The notes beneath the pieces are model-generated. The model worked only from the letters and a program-made list of their open reading frames with translations. It searched no databases and was not told the DNA's origin. A program made the position numbers and the translations under genes. Below are positions 1 through 8,492 of a stretch of DNA of 59,156 nucleotides, piece by piece. Location of the stretch: the NCBI GenBank assembly GCA_024401645.1, contig JAKSKR010000017.1:1-59156 (forward strand), in the 5' to 3' direction. The stretch's first letter is position 1; each line of letters begins with the position of its first letter. Source of the stretch: Paludibacteraceae bacterium (GTDB taxonomy: Bacteria; Bacteroidota; Bacteroidia; Bacteroidales; Paludibacteraceae).

Positions 1-257
1 CCACTACCGAGGTGTCTGGTATTATCGGATCTATCACGATGGTGTCTTGTGGCAACGTGTCCACTACCGAGGTGTCTGGTATTATCGGATCTATCACGAT
101 GGTGTCTTGTGGCAACGTGTCCACTACCGAGGTGTCTGGTATTATCGGATCTATCACGATGGTGTCTTGAGGCAATGTGTCCACTACCGAGGTGTCTGGT
201 ATTATCGGATCTATCACGATGGTGTCTTGAGGCAATGTGTCCACTACCGAGGTGTCT
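1..257. repeat. 60-bp tandem repeat, four full copies plus a partial
   Basis: Exact 60-bp periodicity: units at 1-60, 61-120, 121-180, 181-240 and a 17-bp partial to 257. Units 1-2 are identical to each other, units 3-4 are identical to each other, and the two types differ at two positions. Read on the minus strand each unit encodes the 20 residues DTSVVDTLPQDTIVIDPIIP. Both nucleotide differences are synonymous (CCA/CCT and ACG/ACA). The array may continue to the left of the window. Confidence 0.97.
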
Positions 258-2518
258 AATTCTGGAATATAATCGGCAGAAATAACAACATTGTTTGCAC
301 CTTTTGGAATAACAAGATATAAAGCATCCTTCTTGTAACTATTCCTTATGGTATCATCAGCAAGTTTATATTCAACACGCCAAGTCATATTGCCAGAAAC
401 AGAAGCACTATCGACACTATCAATCCAAATGCTATCACCTTTATATGCGAACGCATTCTTATTCATTGATAGATACAGAGGCCTTTCACAATAATAAACA
501 CCTTCTAACAAATTATTTTCGAACTTTATCCCATTAAAATAGAATTGGTTTGAGTTAGAAGGTATACTAATATTCAAATTGGTAGTATCACCCAATGAGA
601 AGAAATCTGCTATATGCTGATAATAGAAAGAACTTCTCGACTGATACCAACCTTCAACGGCTTTAACCGACCCCATCCAATTACCTTGAATAGGGCAACG
701 CGACCAAGTCTGCATATAGTTGATTTCTGATTCAATATTACCCGCCAGGCTATCCGTTAGTCGATTAAAGTTCATAGGATTAAGAAATGTACCCATATAG
801 ACCACATTCTTATCAATGAACATATTTCTTGTTTCTGGGAAAGACAATATCTTACGATAACGGAATACCGCCTCCTCTGGGTTACCATTTGCAGGTTCTG
901 ACAAGTCGTCAAATGGTTCAGTTCTCGTTAAATAATTAAGATACCTAAAATCGTAAGGCTTATTTAGTCCCAACCCCCAATCAACATCCTTAAGCACCCA
1001 TCGCCATTTTCCTCCGTTCACACGTTCTCTCCAAAAAGCCGTGTTGTTTCCTGGGAAGTCGGTATTTGCGAACAATGAATTAACAAGGAAAAAGTCTAGG
1101 AATTCGGACACATTAATTAACGAATCGAACTGGGAAAGCGTACTAGATTCGGATTTAAACAAAGAATCGACAACACTCCATTCTTTTTCATCTCCGCACT
1201 GAACATCATTTAGGTAGCCAAGAGTCTGACTGATAAAATCGATATTTTCCAAGCCATCATAATTTTCCCAAACATTATCTTCATTAGTCCTTTCACGCAG
1301 ATTCATCAGGCCATAGTATTCTCCATTGATGTATAAGACACAAGGTTCGTACGCGGCCCAATCAATATCGACATGGGGACCTACTGCTGTCTGAATGAGG
1401 GCATCGCGCATGTACATTGAGAAGTTATCTTGTCCTGCATTTCTAACATACAATGTTTTTGTCTTTTCAATTGGTTTAGAATTCCAAAATTTATACTTAA
1501 AATTTTTTTCGCCAAACCTCTTATTCGCCCGAAGGACAAGAGACTTCAAGTCAAAAGCCCTTGTTGCATTTCCACCTATATTCAGTTCGCCCAATTGATT
1601 TACAACAGATTTACCATTGACGAAGTATTCAATATTTGCGGGGCGACGGCGTTTCCTATCATAATATAGCCAATAGTTTTCATCGTCAGGCGACAGATAA
1701 ATACCATTATTTTTATCCCACATCAAAGAGCTATCAATAGAAACCGAGAATATAGGCAAATCAATATCTCTATCTATAATCAAATAACTTTCAGTTTTAC
1801 TCGCCTTACTCAATGCAGTAGCGCTGAAGGTCTTTGCTCGAATAACCTTCGATTCTTCAATAACAATAGAATCAGGAGCAATAGCACTCTCTTCCGTTGG
1901 TTCGCTTCCATCCATCGTATAGCGAATAACCGCATCATCAGGGCATATGCCTTGCAACGAGAGTTTCAAAACAACTGGTTCCTTAAAGATTCCTCCTTTT
2001 ACAGAAAAAGAAGGTTTTTTCAAGATATCTGTCGTATAAAAACCGCCATTTTTAGCTCCAGGAGTTGCTTCTCTAAAATACGAGAACTGTATTTGTTCGT
2101 TCGGGACACGTCCATAAGAAATGTCCACATCTTTCATTTTAGGGATATTAACACTATCAACGACTTCACCATTTGGATTAAAAAGATAAAGCGTACAGCC
2201 ATCCACATCTAAACGAAAATCAGTATGGCGGCCATCGTGCTCCTTATCACAATAGGCTAAAAAATAGCCATTTGGTTCAATAGCTACAGGTTCAATAAAA
2301 GAATAAGCATCTTCAAAACGTCTACTTAAGCCAAGCGCATAATCAGTAAAGTCAAACGCAACAGAATCCTCATTATAGATTTCCACCCACGAGTCTGGAA
2401 ACTCGTTGAGGTCATCCATAATGCCATTCACATTGCTCTGCATAACCTCGTTTATTCTGATATTAGCAAAAAGTATAGAGGGGAGCATGAATAGAAACGC
2501 GACAACTATTCTCTTCAT
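1..2518 (-). CDS. CotH-kinase family secreted protein, partial (3' end beyond window)
   Basis: An open frame reads from ATG at 2518 leftwards off the window, about 839 codons with no stop. It begins with a signal peptide (MKRIVVAFLFMLPSILFA). Next comes a lamin-tail-like domain (about residues 20-160, with the motif RINEVMQSN and WVEIYN), then a chitobiase/hexosaminidase C-terminal-like segment (about 185-245, IRYTMDGSEPT). A CotH-type kinase-like domain follows, carrying YGLMNLRERTNEDN and the metal-binding style motif KDVDWGLGLN. After it come a beta-rich region and a Pro/Asp/Thr linker made of 20-residue repeats at the left edge. In Bacteroidota such proteins are exported and often end in a T9SS sorting domain; that end lies outside the window. 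The substrate is unknown. Family assignment is good, function uncertain. Confidence 0.85.
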   Translation of the reverse strand, partial: MKRIVVAFLFMLPSILFANIRINEVMQSNVNGIMDDLNEFPDSWVEIYNEDSVAFDFTDYALGLSRRFEDAYSFIEPVAIEPNGYFLAYCDKEHDGRHTDFRLDVDGCTLYLFNPNGEVVDSVNIPKMKDVDISYGRVPNEQIQFSYFREATPGAKNGGFYTTDILKKPSFSVKGGIFKEPVVLKLSLQGICPDDAVIRYTMDGSEPTEESAIAPDSIVIEESKVIRAKTFSATALSKASKTESYLIIDRDIDLPIFSVSIDSSLMWDKNNGIYLSPDDENYWLYYDRKRRRPANIEYFVNGKSVVNQLGELNIGGNATRAFDLKSLVLRANKRFGEKNFKYKFWNSKPIEKTKTLYVRNAGQDNFSMYMRDALIQTAVGPHVDIDWAAYEPCVLYINGEYYGLMNLRERTNEDNVWENYDGLENIDFISQTLGYLNDVQCGDEKEWSVVDSLFKSESSTLSQFDSLINVSEFLDFFLVNSLFANTDFPGNNTAFWRERVNGGKWRWVLKDVDWGLGLNKPYDFRYLNYLTRTEPFDDLSEPANGNPEEAVFRYRKILSFPETRNMFIDKNVVYMGTFLNPMNFNRLTDSLAGNIESEINYMQTWSRCPIQGNWMGSVKAVEGWYQSRSSFYYQHIADFFSLGDTTNLNISIPSNSNQFYFNGIKFENNLLEGVYYCERPLYLSMNKNAFAYKGDSIWIDSVDSASVSGNMTWRVEYKLADDTIRNSYKKDALYLVIPKGANNVVISADYIPELDTSVVDTLPQDTIVIDPIIPDTSVVDTLPQDTIVIDPIIPDTSVVDTLPQDTIVIDPIIPDTSVVDTLPQDTIVIDPIIPDTSVV

Positions 2519-2562
2519 TCAAACTTAATTTATAAACAATCCTATATTTTACCTTATGGTCG

Positions 2563-2570
2563 CAAAAATA
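2563..2570 (-). promoter_or_regulatory. -7 box TATTTTTG for the CotH gene
   Basis: On the minus strand TATTTTTG matches the Bacteroidota -7 consensus TAnnTTTG, 44 nt upstream of the ATG at 2518. No convincing -33 TTTG is seen. Confidence 0.5.
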
Positions 2571-2631
2571 ATAAAATTAGCATTAATAAAAATTATTTTC
2601 CCGAAAAAGGAATGTCCCTAAAAGTGTTTCT

Positions 2632-2663
2632 TCTAAAAAAACGATAAAGATTGTTTTTTTAGA
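2632..2663. other. Perfect 11-bp inverted repeat in the divergent intergenic region
   Basis: TCTAAAAAAAC (2632-2642) and GTTTTTTTAGA (2653-2663) are perfect reverse complements with a 10-nt loop. It lies between two divergently transcribed genes, so it is not a normal 3' terminator for either. It may be a regulator site or the end of an unrecognised small transcript. Confidence 0.6.
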
Positions 2664-2793
2664 GGGAAAGCCTACACAAAGCACTGATTAATTAAAATTT
2701 AAATAATTTTACAAAACAAAGCCGGAAGGTTTAGCCACTTTGGCACGGTAATTGATAGAAGTTAAGTAGAAACATAATTAAAAACTTACGAGT

Positions 2794-3618
2794 ATGAAAG
2801 CATCACACATCATAGCAGCATTGGCTGCATCACTTATGCTTTTCGCATATACGCCAACCATTAGTGCACAGCGCGGAGCTGCAAACCACTCACGTTCGCA
2901 AGCTCCAGGCGGTGGCAACAGCCGCGACCGTCACGCTTCTGCGCCACAGCATTCAAACAATGGTGGCAGTCATCAGTCACAGAATAAGCCACAGATGGGC
3001 CATAGCGGTGGCAACCAAGGCGGTCAGCATCACGAGCACCATTCAGCACAGGCTCCACAGCACCACCAACACCATGCTGCTCCAGCTCCACAGCATCACG
3101 CACCTGCGCATCCACAGCACCATGCGCCAGGCCCGCAGCACCATCATCACGCAGCAGCTCCTGCACCTCATCACCACCATGCAGCAGCCCCTGCACCACA
3201 CCACCATCACCATGCTGCGCCAGCTCCACGTCATTATGCTGCGCCACACCATCACCACGACCACGTATTTGCGCCACGCCCTATACGCACAACTCCTGTT
3301 TACCATCACCACATTGACCAGAGAGCTCGCGTGTTCTACATCGACGAAGTGCCTTACTACACTTGGGGTGGTGTTTACTACCGTTACGTCCCTTCATACG
3401 GTTACGAAGAAATTGTAATGCCTGAAGGCGTTGTCGTAACCGATCTCCCTTATGGAGCTAGCCGCGTATATGTTAACGAAGTGGGCTATTACCAAGCAGA
3501 TGACATGTGGTTCCAGCCTGTAACTGGCGGCTACCTTTTGGTGCAAAAGCCAGTAGCACACGTTACAGTTGCCGTTCCACGCCCAACCATCAGCTTCCAC
3601 GCTTCGTTCGGTTTCTAA
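2794..3618 (+). CDS. Secreted His-rich DUF6515-like protein
   Basis: 274 aa. A clear signal peptide (MKASHIIAALAASLMLFAYTPTISA, cleaved before Q) is followed by about 130 residues of low complexity rich in His, Gln, Ala and Pro (HHHHAAPAP-type units, residues about 75-160). The C-terminal folded part (about 170-274) contains IDQRARVFYIDEVPYY, GVYYRYV, DLPYGASRVYVN and GGYLLVQKP, two YY-G-YY halves typical of DUF6515-like proteins. The His tract suggests metal binding; this is inference. It is followed 33 nt later by a paralogue lacking the His tract, so the two are probably co-transcribed. Localisation is periplasm or outer surface; no T9SS domain or lipobox is seen. Confidence 0.85.
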   Translation: MKASHIIAALAASLMLFAYTPTISAQRGAANHSRSQAPGGGNSRDRHASAPQHSNNGGSHQSQNKPQMGHSGGNQGGQHHEHHSAQAPQHHQHHAAPAPQHHAPAHPQHHAPGPQHHHHAAAPAPHHHHAAAPAPHHHHHAAPAPRHYAAPHHHHDHVFAPRPIRTTPVYHHHIDQRARVFYIDEVPYYTWGGVYYRYVPSYGYEEIVMPEGVVVTDLPYGASRVYVNEVGYYQADDMWFQPVTGGYLLVQKPVAHVTVAVPRPTISFHASFGF

Positions 3619-3651
3619 CCAGTACCACAATACAACAAGAAAAAAAACAAC

Positions 3652-4131
3652 ATGAATCCTAAACGTCTCATCATATTATTTCTAGGCTATTTCGTTCTTG
3701 CTTTTGCAATGAATGCAGAGAGCCCGTACAGGTTGAGGACGCAGGAACACGACAAGCATGTTGTAAACAAGAAGGGATTCGTTGCAACCCCCAAAAACAA
3801 GAAAAAACACGTCTACACGCCTAAAATAGACCAAAGGGCACTGACCTTCTACATAGACGAAGTGCCTTACTTCTGCTACAAGGGTATTTATTACCAACAG
3901 GTAAAAGGGAAAGGATTTGAGGAAATTGAAATGCCAGAGAGCATAACCGTTCACGACCTCCCCTACGGTGCCAGACGCGTATTCTTTAACGGCTACAGCT
4001 ACTATGATGCCGAAGGCATGTGGTTCCAACCTATTGAAGGGGGATTCCTAATCGTAAAGAAGCCGCAAGCATCGGCAGCGTCTTACGACACCCTGCCAAG
4101 CAAAACCTACCAAGCAACATTTGGTTACTGA
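3652..4131 (+). CDS. Secreted DUF6515-like protein, paralogue of the preceding gene
   Basis: 159 aa. An N-terminal signal peptide (MNPKRLIILFLGYFVLAFAMNA) and a short Lys/Thr-rich stretch (KNKKKHVYTP) lead into a C-terminal domain clearly homologous to the upstream protein: IDQRALTFYIDEVPYF, GIYYQQV, HDLPYGARRVFFN, GMWFQPIEGGFLIVKKP, ending ATFGY as the neighbour ends ASFGF. The upstream His-rich tract is replaced by a short basic segment. Tandem duplication with divergence of the linker is the simplest reading. Function unknown. Confidence 0.85.
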   Translation: MNPKRLIILFLGYFVLAFAMNAESPYRLRTQEHDKHVVNKKGFVATPKNKKKHVYTPKIDQRALTFYIDEVPYFCYKGIYYQQVKGKGFEEIEMPESITVHDLPYGARRVFFNGYSYYDAEGMWFQPIEGGFLIVKKPQASAASYDTLPSKTYQATFGY

Positions 4132-4137
4132 TATAAA

Positions 4138-4180
4138 AACAAAGCCCGTCCACGCCAATGTGTACGGGCTTTGTTTTTTG
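4138..4180 (+). terminator. Rho-independent terminator after the DUF6515 pair
   Basis: Stem AACAAAGCCCGT (4138-4149) pairs perfectly with ACGGGCTTTGTT (4164-4175), followed by a T-rich tail. It lies just after the stop at 4131. Confidence 0.9.
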
Positions 4181-4246
4181 TTGTTAAATTCACCTAACAA
4201 GTCCCCATTTATAAGCAAATCTTTTTCAAACTGGTGTATTTATAGC

Positions 4247-4254
4247 TATCTTTG
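4247..4254 (+). promoter_or_regulatory. -7 box TATCTTTG for proA
   Basis: Exact TAnnTTTG, ending 18 nt upstream of the ATG at 4273. It overlaps an in-frame TTG at 4252, which argues that TTG is not the start. Confidence 0.75.
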
Positions 4255-4272
4255 CTAAAAAAGACAGATAAT

Positions 4273-5517
4273 ATGGATTTAACAAAGGTTTTTCAACAAG
4301 TAAAAATCGCGTCAAGGTCACTCACCCTCATCAGTAAGGAAAAGACTAACGACGTACTAAACGCATTAGCAACAGCTGTGGAAGCTAACACAGCCAACAT
4401 TCTCGATGCAAACCAGAAAGATTTAGCGAAGAAAGACCCCAAGGATCCGACTTACGACCGTTTGAAACTTACAGCCGAACGCATTAAAGGCATTGCAGAC
4501 GGCATTCGCGATGTAGCAAAACTGCCTTCACCAATTGGCAAGCTCATTGACGAAAGAGTACGTCCAAACGGATTGAACATTAAGCGCATCAGCGTTCCAT
4601 TCGGTGTAATTGGCATCATTTACGAAGCACGTCCAAACGTTAGCCTCGACGTATTTGCCCTTTGTTTCAAATCGGGCAACGCTTGCGTCTTGAAAGGCGG
4701 AACCGATGCACACGAATCGAACAGTGCCATTGTAGAAGTCATCCACAACGTACTGAAAGCAGAAGGCGTAGACGAGAACATCGTAGCCCTATTGCCTGCC
4801 GGCCGTGAATCTACCGGCGAGCTTCTTAACGCACGCGGTTACATCGACGTCATCATTCCACGCGGCAGCGCAGGCCTTATCCGTTTCGTTAACGAGAATG
4901 CAAAAGTTCCTGTCATTGAAACTGGCGCTGGCACTTGCCACACCTATTTCGATGCAAAAGGCGATGTTGAGAAAGGAAAGAACATCGTATTCAACGCAAA
5001 GACTCGCCGTCCGAGTGTCTGCAACACACTCGACACCATCATCGTCCACAGCAGCCGTTTGGCAGACCTACCTGCCCTTTGCGCACCATGCACAAGCAAG
5101 AATGTTGAAGTGTATGCCGACGAGCCTGCCTACAAGGCACTAGAGGGCAACTACCCAACCGAGCTTTTGAAGCATGCCACTGCCGAAGACTTCGGTCGCG
5201 AATGGCTCGACTATAAGATGTCGGTTCGCACGGTCAACAACATCGACGAGGCGCTTGAACACATCCAGAACTACGGTACCGGCCATAGCGAAGCCATCGT
5301 ATCGGAAGACCAGGCAGCATGCGACAAGTTCATACAGATGGTAGATGCGGCTTGTGTTTACACCAATGCCCCAACTTCGTTCAGCGATGGTGGTGAATTT
5401 GGTCTAGGCGCAGAAATAGGCATTTCAACCCAAAAGATGCACGCACGTGGCCCTATGGGTTTGGAAGAGCTAAACACCTACAAATGGGTGATTGCCGGCA
5501 ATGGTCAAGTAAGATAA
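4273..5517 (+). CDS. proA: Gamma-glutamyl phosphate reductase
   Basis: 414 aa, the usual length for ProA. It catalyses NADPH-dependent reduction of gamma-glutamyl phosphate to glutamate semialdehyde in proline synthesis. Visible family motifs: [14 protein letters not shown] (about 111-124), [12 protein letters not shown] (132-143), [11 protein letters not shown] and [11 protein letters not shown], with the expected catalytic Cys at about 250. The C-terminal [10 protein letters not shown] and [11 protein letters not shown] are also typical. The start is placed at ATG 4273 because a promoter box covers the in-frame TTG at 4252. argF' follows 31 nt downstream, linking proline and arginine synthesis. 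No proB is present in the window. Confidence 0.96.
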   Translation: MDLTKVFQQVKIASRSLTLISKEKTNDVLNALATAVEANTANILDANQKDLAKKDPKDPTYDRLKLTAERIKGIADGIRDVAKLPSPIGKLIDERVRPNGLNIKRISVPFGVIGIIYEARPNVSLDVFALCFKSGNACVLKGGTDAHESNSAIVEVIHNVLKAEGVDENIVALLPAGRESTGELLNARGYIDVIIPRGSAGLIRFVNENAKVPVIETGAGTCHTYFDAKGDVEKGKNIVFNAKTRRPSVCNTLDTIIVHSSRLADLPALCAPCTSKNVEVYADEPAYKALEGNYPTELLKHATAEDFGREWLDYKMSVRTVNNIDEALEHIQNYGTGHSEAIVSEDQAACDKFIQMVDAACVYTNAPTSFSDGGEFGLGAEIGISTQKMHARGPMGLEELNTYKWVIAGNGQVR

Positions 5518-5548
5518 CAACCAAAAGAGATAACAAATTTTTAAGACA

Positions 5549-6505
5549 ATGAGATATTACACAGGCGTTAAAGACCTTGGCAATCTACAGGAAGCCGTTA
5601 AGGAAGCACTTGAAATAAAGAAGAACCGTTTTGCCTACAAGCACCTCGGCGAGAACAAAACCTTGTTGATGGTATTCTTCAACAACAGCCTTCGCACCCG
5701 TCTTTCAACACAGAAAGCCGGCATGAACTTGGGTATGAACACCATCGTGCTCGACGTTAACCAGGGCGCATGGAAGCTTGAAACCGAACGCGGCGTCATT
5801 ATGGACGGCGACAAGAGCGAACACCTTTTGGAAGCTATTCCGGTAATGAGCCAGTTCTGCGACGTAATTGGCATCCGTTCGTTCGCAACTTTCGAAAACA
5901 AGCAGAACGACTACGAGGAAACCATCGTAAACCAGTTCATCAAGTATTCAGGCAAGCCAGTTTTCAGCATGGAAACAGCCACTTGCCACCCACTACAGGC
6001 ATTTGCCGACCTCATCACCATCGAGGAGTACAAGAAGGTTAAGCGCCCTAAGGTTGTTTTGACCTGGGCCCCTCATTGCCGCGCATTGCCTCAAGCTGTA
6101 CCAAACTCTTTCGCCGACTTCATGAACGAGGCTGATGTTGATTTCGTCATCACCCACCCAGAAGGTTACGAACTTTGCGACAAGTTTGTTCGTGGTGCAA
6201 AGGTTACATACAACCAAGACGAGGCTCTGGCTGGTGCAGACTTCGTTTACGCAAAGAACTGGAGTGCTTACCAGGATCCTAACTACGGTAAGATTATCAG
6301 CAAAGACCCATCATGGACCATCACTACCGAGAAAATGGCATTGACCAACAACGGTTACTTCATGCACTGCTTGCCAGTCCGCCGCGGCCTCATCGTTACC
6401 GACGACGTTATTGAAGGTCCTAACAGTTTGGTTATTCCAGAAGCCGGCAACCGCGAAATTTCGGCACAGACCGTCATCAAACGCATTTTGGAAGACTTAC
6501 AGTAA
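5549..6505 (+). CDS. argF': N-succinylornithine-type carbamoyltransferase
   Basis: 318 aa. It belongs to the transcarbamylase family; the carbamoyl-phosphate loop reads FFNNSLRTRLST (43-54) rather than the STRTR form of ordinary ornithine transcarbamylase. HPLQAFADL, WAPHCRALPQAVPNSF and HCLPVRRGLIV match the Bacteroides N-succinylornithine enzyme, which acts on acylated ornithine in an alternative arginine pathway. The substrate-discriminating residue at about position 90, Pro in the B. fragilis enzyme from memory, is Ser here (DGDKSEHL). Ser at that site has been reported to allow succinyl specificity in the related acetylornithine enzyme. It follows proA, probably in one transcript, with the aquaporin gene 34 nt further on. 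Confidence 0.9.
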   Translation: MRYYTGVKDLGNLQEAVKEALEIKKNRFAYKHLGENKTLLMVFFNNSLRTRLSTQKAGMNLGMNTIVLDVNQGAWKLETERGVIMDGDKSEHLLEAIPVMSQFCDVIGIRSFATFENKQNDYEETIVNQFIKYSGKPVFSMETATCHPLQAFADLITIEEYKKVKRPKVVLTWAPHCRALPQAVPNSFADFMNEADVDFVITHPEGYELCDKFVRGAKVTYNQDEALAGADFVYAKNWSAYQDPNYGKIISKDPSWTITTEKMALTNNGYFMHCLPVRRGLIVTDDVIEGPNSLVIPEAGNREISAQTVIKRILEDLQ

Positions 6506-6539
6506 ACAGAAACCTAATATAATTAAACACTTTACAAAA

Positions 6540-7214
6540 ATGAAAAAGTATTTAGCAGAAATGGTGGGCACAATGGTGCTCGTACTTATGGGCTGCGGTG
6601 TTGCCGTAGCACTTGGTTGCAACTCAACAGTTGGCGCTAACACAGCATCTGTTATCGGTACTTCAATGGCATTCGGTTTGTCAGTAGTTGCAATGGCATA
6701 CACAGTTGGTAGCATTTCAGGTTGCCACATCAACCCAGCAATCACTCTTGGTTGCCTTCTCACCGGCCGCATCAGCACTAAAGATGCTGGCATGTACATG
6801 TTGTTCCAGGTTATTGGTGCATTCATCGGTGCAGGCATTCTTGCTGCATTGGTAGGTTGCGAAAGCGGTCTTGGTGCAAACGCATTGCAGGCAGGCAACG
6901 GCATCACCACTTGCCAGGGTGTTTTGGCTGAAATCGTATTCACTTGTGTCTTCGTTCTTGTTGTTCTTGGCACAACAGACGAAAAGAAGGGCGCAGGCAA
7001 GTCAGCAGGTATGGTCATTGGTTTGACCTTGATCTTGGTTCACCTTGCATGCATCTACTTCACCGGCACTTCAGTTAACCCAGCTCGTTCTATTGCTCCT
7101 GCAGTTCTTGCAAAGGGTGTAGCTTTGGAACAGCTTTGGATTTTCATCGTAGGTCCATTTGCAGGTGCTGCCATCGCAGCTGGCATTTGGAAGTTCATCG
7201 GTAGCGAAGACTAA
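6540..7214 (+). CDS. aqpZ: Aquaporin (AqpZ-type water channel)
   Basis: 224 aa, six hydrophobic membrane segments. Both half-helix NPA motifs are present: HINPAIT (NPA about 65-67) and SVNPARS (180-182). The selectivity filter reads F45, H168, T177, R183, the same F-H-T-R set as E. coli AqpZ, so water rather than glycerol is the expected permeant. The ATG at 6540 is chosen because the frame further upstream lies inside argF'. It is the last gene before a strong terminator, so it is probably co-transcribed with proA and argF'; a metabolic link is not obvious. Confidence 0.95.
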   Translation: MKKYLAEMVGTMVLVLMGCGVAVALGCNSTVGANTASVIGTSMAFGLSVVAMAYTVGSISGCHINPAITLGCLLTGRISTKDAGMYMLFQVIGAFIGAGILAALVGCESGLGANALQAGNGITTCQGVLAEIVFTCVFVLVVLGTTDEKKGAGKSAGMVIGLTLILVHLACIYFTGTSVNPARSIAPAVLAKGVALEQLWIFIVGPFAGAAIAAGIWKFIGSED

Positions 7215-7237
7215 TTCCTAACCAACAAACAAGCTAT

Positions 7238-7271
7238 AAGCCGAAGACAAACGACGTCTTCGGCTTTTTTT
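7238..7271 (+). terminator. Rho-independent terminator after aqpZ
   Basis: AAGCCGAAGAC (7238-7248) pairs perfectly with GTCTTCGGCTT (7256-7266), followed by a T tract. Confidence 0.92.
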
Positions 7272-7308
7272 ATGAAATGAAGGACACTATCTATACCTCA
7301 ATAATCCG

Positions 7309-7316
7309 TAACTTTG
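7309..7316 (+). promoter_or_regulatory. -7 box TAACTTTG for the YeiH-type gene
   Basis: Exact TAnnTTTG, 26 nt upstream of the ATG at 7343, between the aqpZ terminator and the next gene. Confidence 0.7.
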
Positions 7317-7342
7317 CACCCGAGGTTTATTAAAGTAATATT

Positions 7343-8410
7343 ATGTTTAAAGAAGAAAGAGGCAACATGCTTCACGGCGTGCTCCTAATCATGCTATTTG
7401 CATGTTCTGCATTCTACATTGCAGGTTTTCAATGGGTGAAAAGCCTGTCATTATCGCCACTAATTGTCGGCATCATTTTAGGCATGTTTTATGCCAACAC
7501 CCTACGCATGCATGTGCCCGACACATGGGTGCCGGGTTTTAAGTTCTGTTCGAAGCAAGTGTTAAGGACTGGTATTGTTCTTTACGGTTTCCGCCTAACC
7601 ATTCAAGATGTTCTGTCTGTTGGCCTTCCCGCCATAGTAGCCGACAGCATAATTGTGTGCGGCACCCTGCTTTTGGGAATTTTGGTTGGAAAGTTACTTA
7701 AAATAGATAGCGACACTGTGCTGATGACGGCGACCGGCAGTTCCATTTGCGGAGCCGCAGCCGTTCTTGGTGCAGAGCCAGTTGTTAAGTGCGAGCCACA
7801 CAAGACAGCAGTTGCTGTTTCTACCGTGGTTATATTCGGAACGCTGTCCATGTTCCTCTACCCTATTCTTTACCGTTCGGGAGTTCTAGACTTCTTGCCA
7901 ACAACCGGAGTTGCCATCTACGTAGGCTCGACCCTGCACGAAGTTGCCCACGTTGTTGGTGCGGGCAACGCCATTGACCCAGACGGAGCACTTGGCATTG
8001 CAAACAACGCCACTATTGTGAAGATGATTCGCGTAATGATGTTGGCCCCCGTTCTTCTAGTAATGAGTTTTGTATTGGCAAAAGTAAGGGCGAAATCGGG
8101 TGTTGAATCTGGCAAGAGTAAGATAACCATACCTTGGTTTGCATTCGGCTTTCTTGCCGTCATCATTCTCAACTCACTCATTCAAGGTGCTGTTACCAAC
8201 AATGCTGGTGCACATGAAATTTACAAGAGCATAAACAGTGGAATTGAATACATCGATACCTTCATGCTAACCATGGCAATGACTGCCTTAGGAGCCGACA
8301 CCAGCATTGACAAATTCAAGCAAGCCGGAGCTAAACCCTTTGCCTTAGCCGGCATATTATACATCTGGTTGGTATTTGGTGGTGGAACCATTGCATACTT
8401 GCTAAGCTAA
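7343..8410 (+). CDS. YeiH/UPF0324 family putative sulfate exporter
   Basis: 355 aa, with about ten hydrophobic segments. Family signatures are visible: LSPLIVGIILGMFYAN, LRTGIVLYGFRLT, TGSSICGAAAVLGAEPVV and STLHEVAHVVGAGNAI. UPF0324 proteins are inner-membrane proteins usually named putative sulfate exporters; transport has rarely been shown. The gene has its own promoter box and is flanked by terminators, so it is probably monocistronic. ATG 7367 (MLHGVLL) is a possible alternative start closer to the first hydrophobic segment. Confidence 0.9.
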   Translation: MFKEERGNMLHGVLLIMLFACSAFYIAGFQWVKSLSLSPLIVGIILGMFYANTLRMHVPDTWVPGFKFCSKQVLRTGIVLYGFRLTIQDVLSVGLPAIVADSIIVCGTLLLGILVGKLLKIDSDTVLMTATGSSICGAAAVLGAEPVVKCEPHKTAVAVSTVVIFGTLSMFLYPILYRSGVLDFLPTTGVAIYVGSTLHEVAHVVGAGNAIDPDGALGIANNATIVKMIRVMMLAPVLLVMSFVLAKVRAKSGVESGKSKITIPWFAFGFLAVIILNSLIQGAVTNNAGAHEIYKSINSGIEYIDTFMLTMAMTALGADTSIDKFKQAGAKPFALAGILYIWLVFGGGTIAYLLS

Positions 8411-8432
8411 CATCAACTTGCAACTAAAAGAA

Positions 8433-8472
8433 AACGGGTAGGCGACCAAATGGTTTCCTACCCGTTCTGTTT
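8433..8472. terminator. Bidirectional terminator between convergent genes
   Basis: AACGGGTAGG (8433-8442) pairs with CCTACCCGTT (8457-8466). T-rich tails lie on both sides, best on the minus strand. The plus-strand gene ends at 8410 and the minus-strand gene at 8493. Confidence 0.85.
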
Positions 8473-8492
8473 CTATCTATTCTATTCCTAAG

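Noticed and set aside
1..257. Possible CRISPR array
   Set aside because: The repeats are directly abutting and coding, with no variable spacers and no cas genes.
47..285. Plus-strand reading frames across the 60-bp repeats
   Set aside because: They exist only because the repeat length is a multiple of three. The minus-strand frame continues for over 800 codons with recognisable domains.
2861..3418. Overlapping frames on both strands in the His-rich gene
   Set aside because: They arise from the repetitive CAC/CAT composition. Only the frame at 2794-3618 has a signal peptide and a paralogue.
4252..4272. TTG start extending proA
   Set aside because: The codon overlaps an exact TAnnTTTG promoter box, and ProA homologues begin near the internal ATG.
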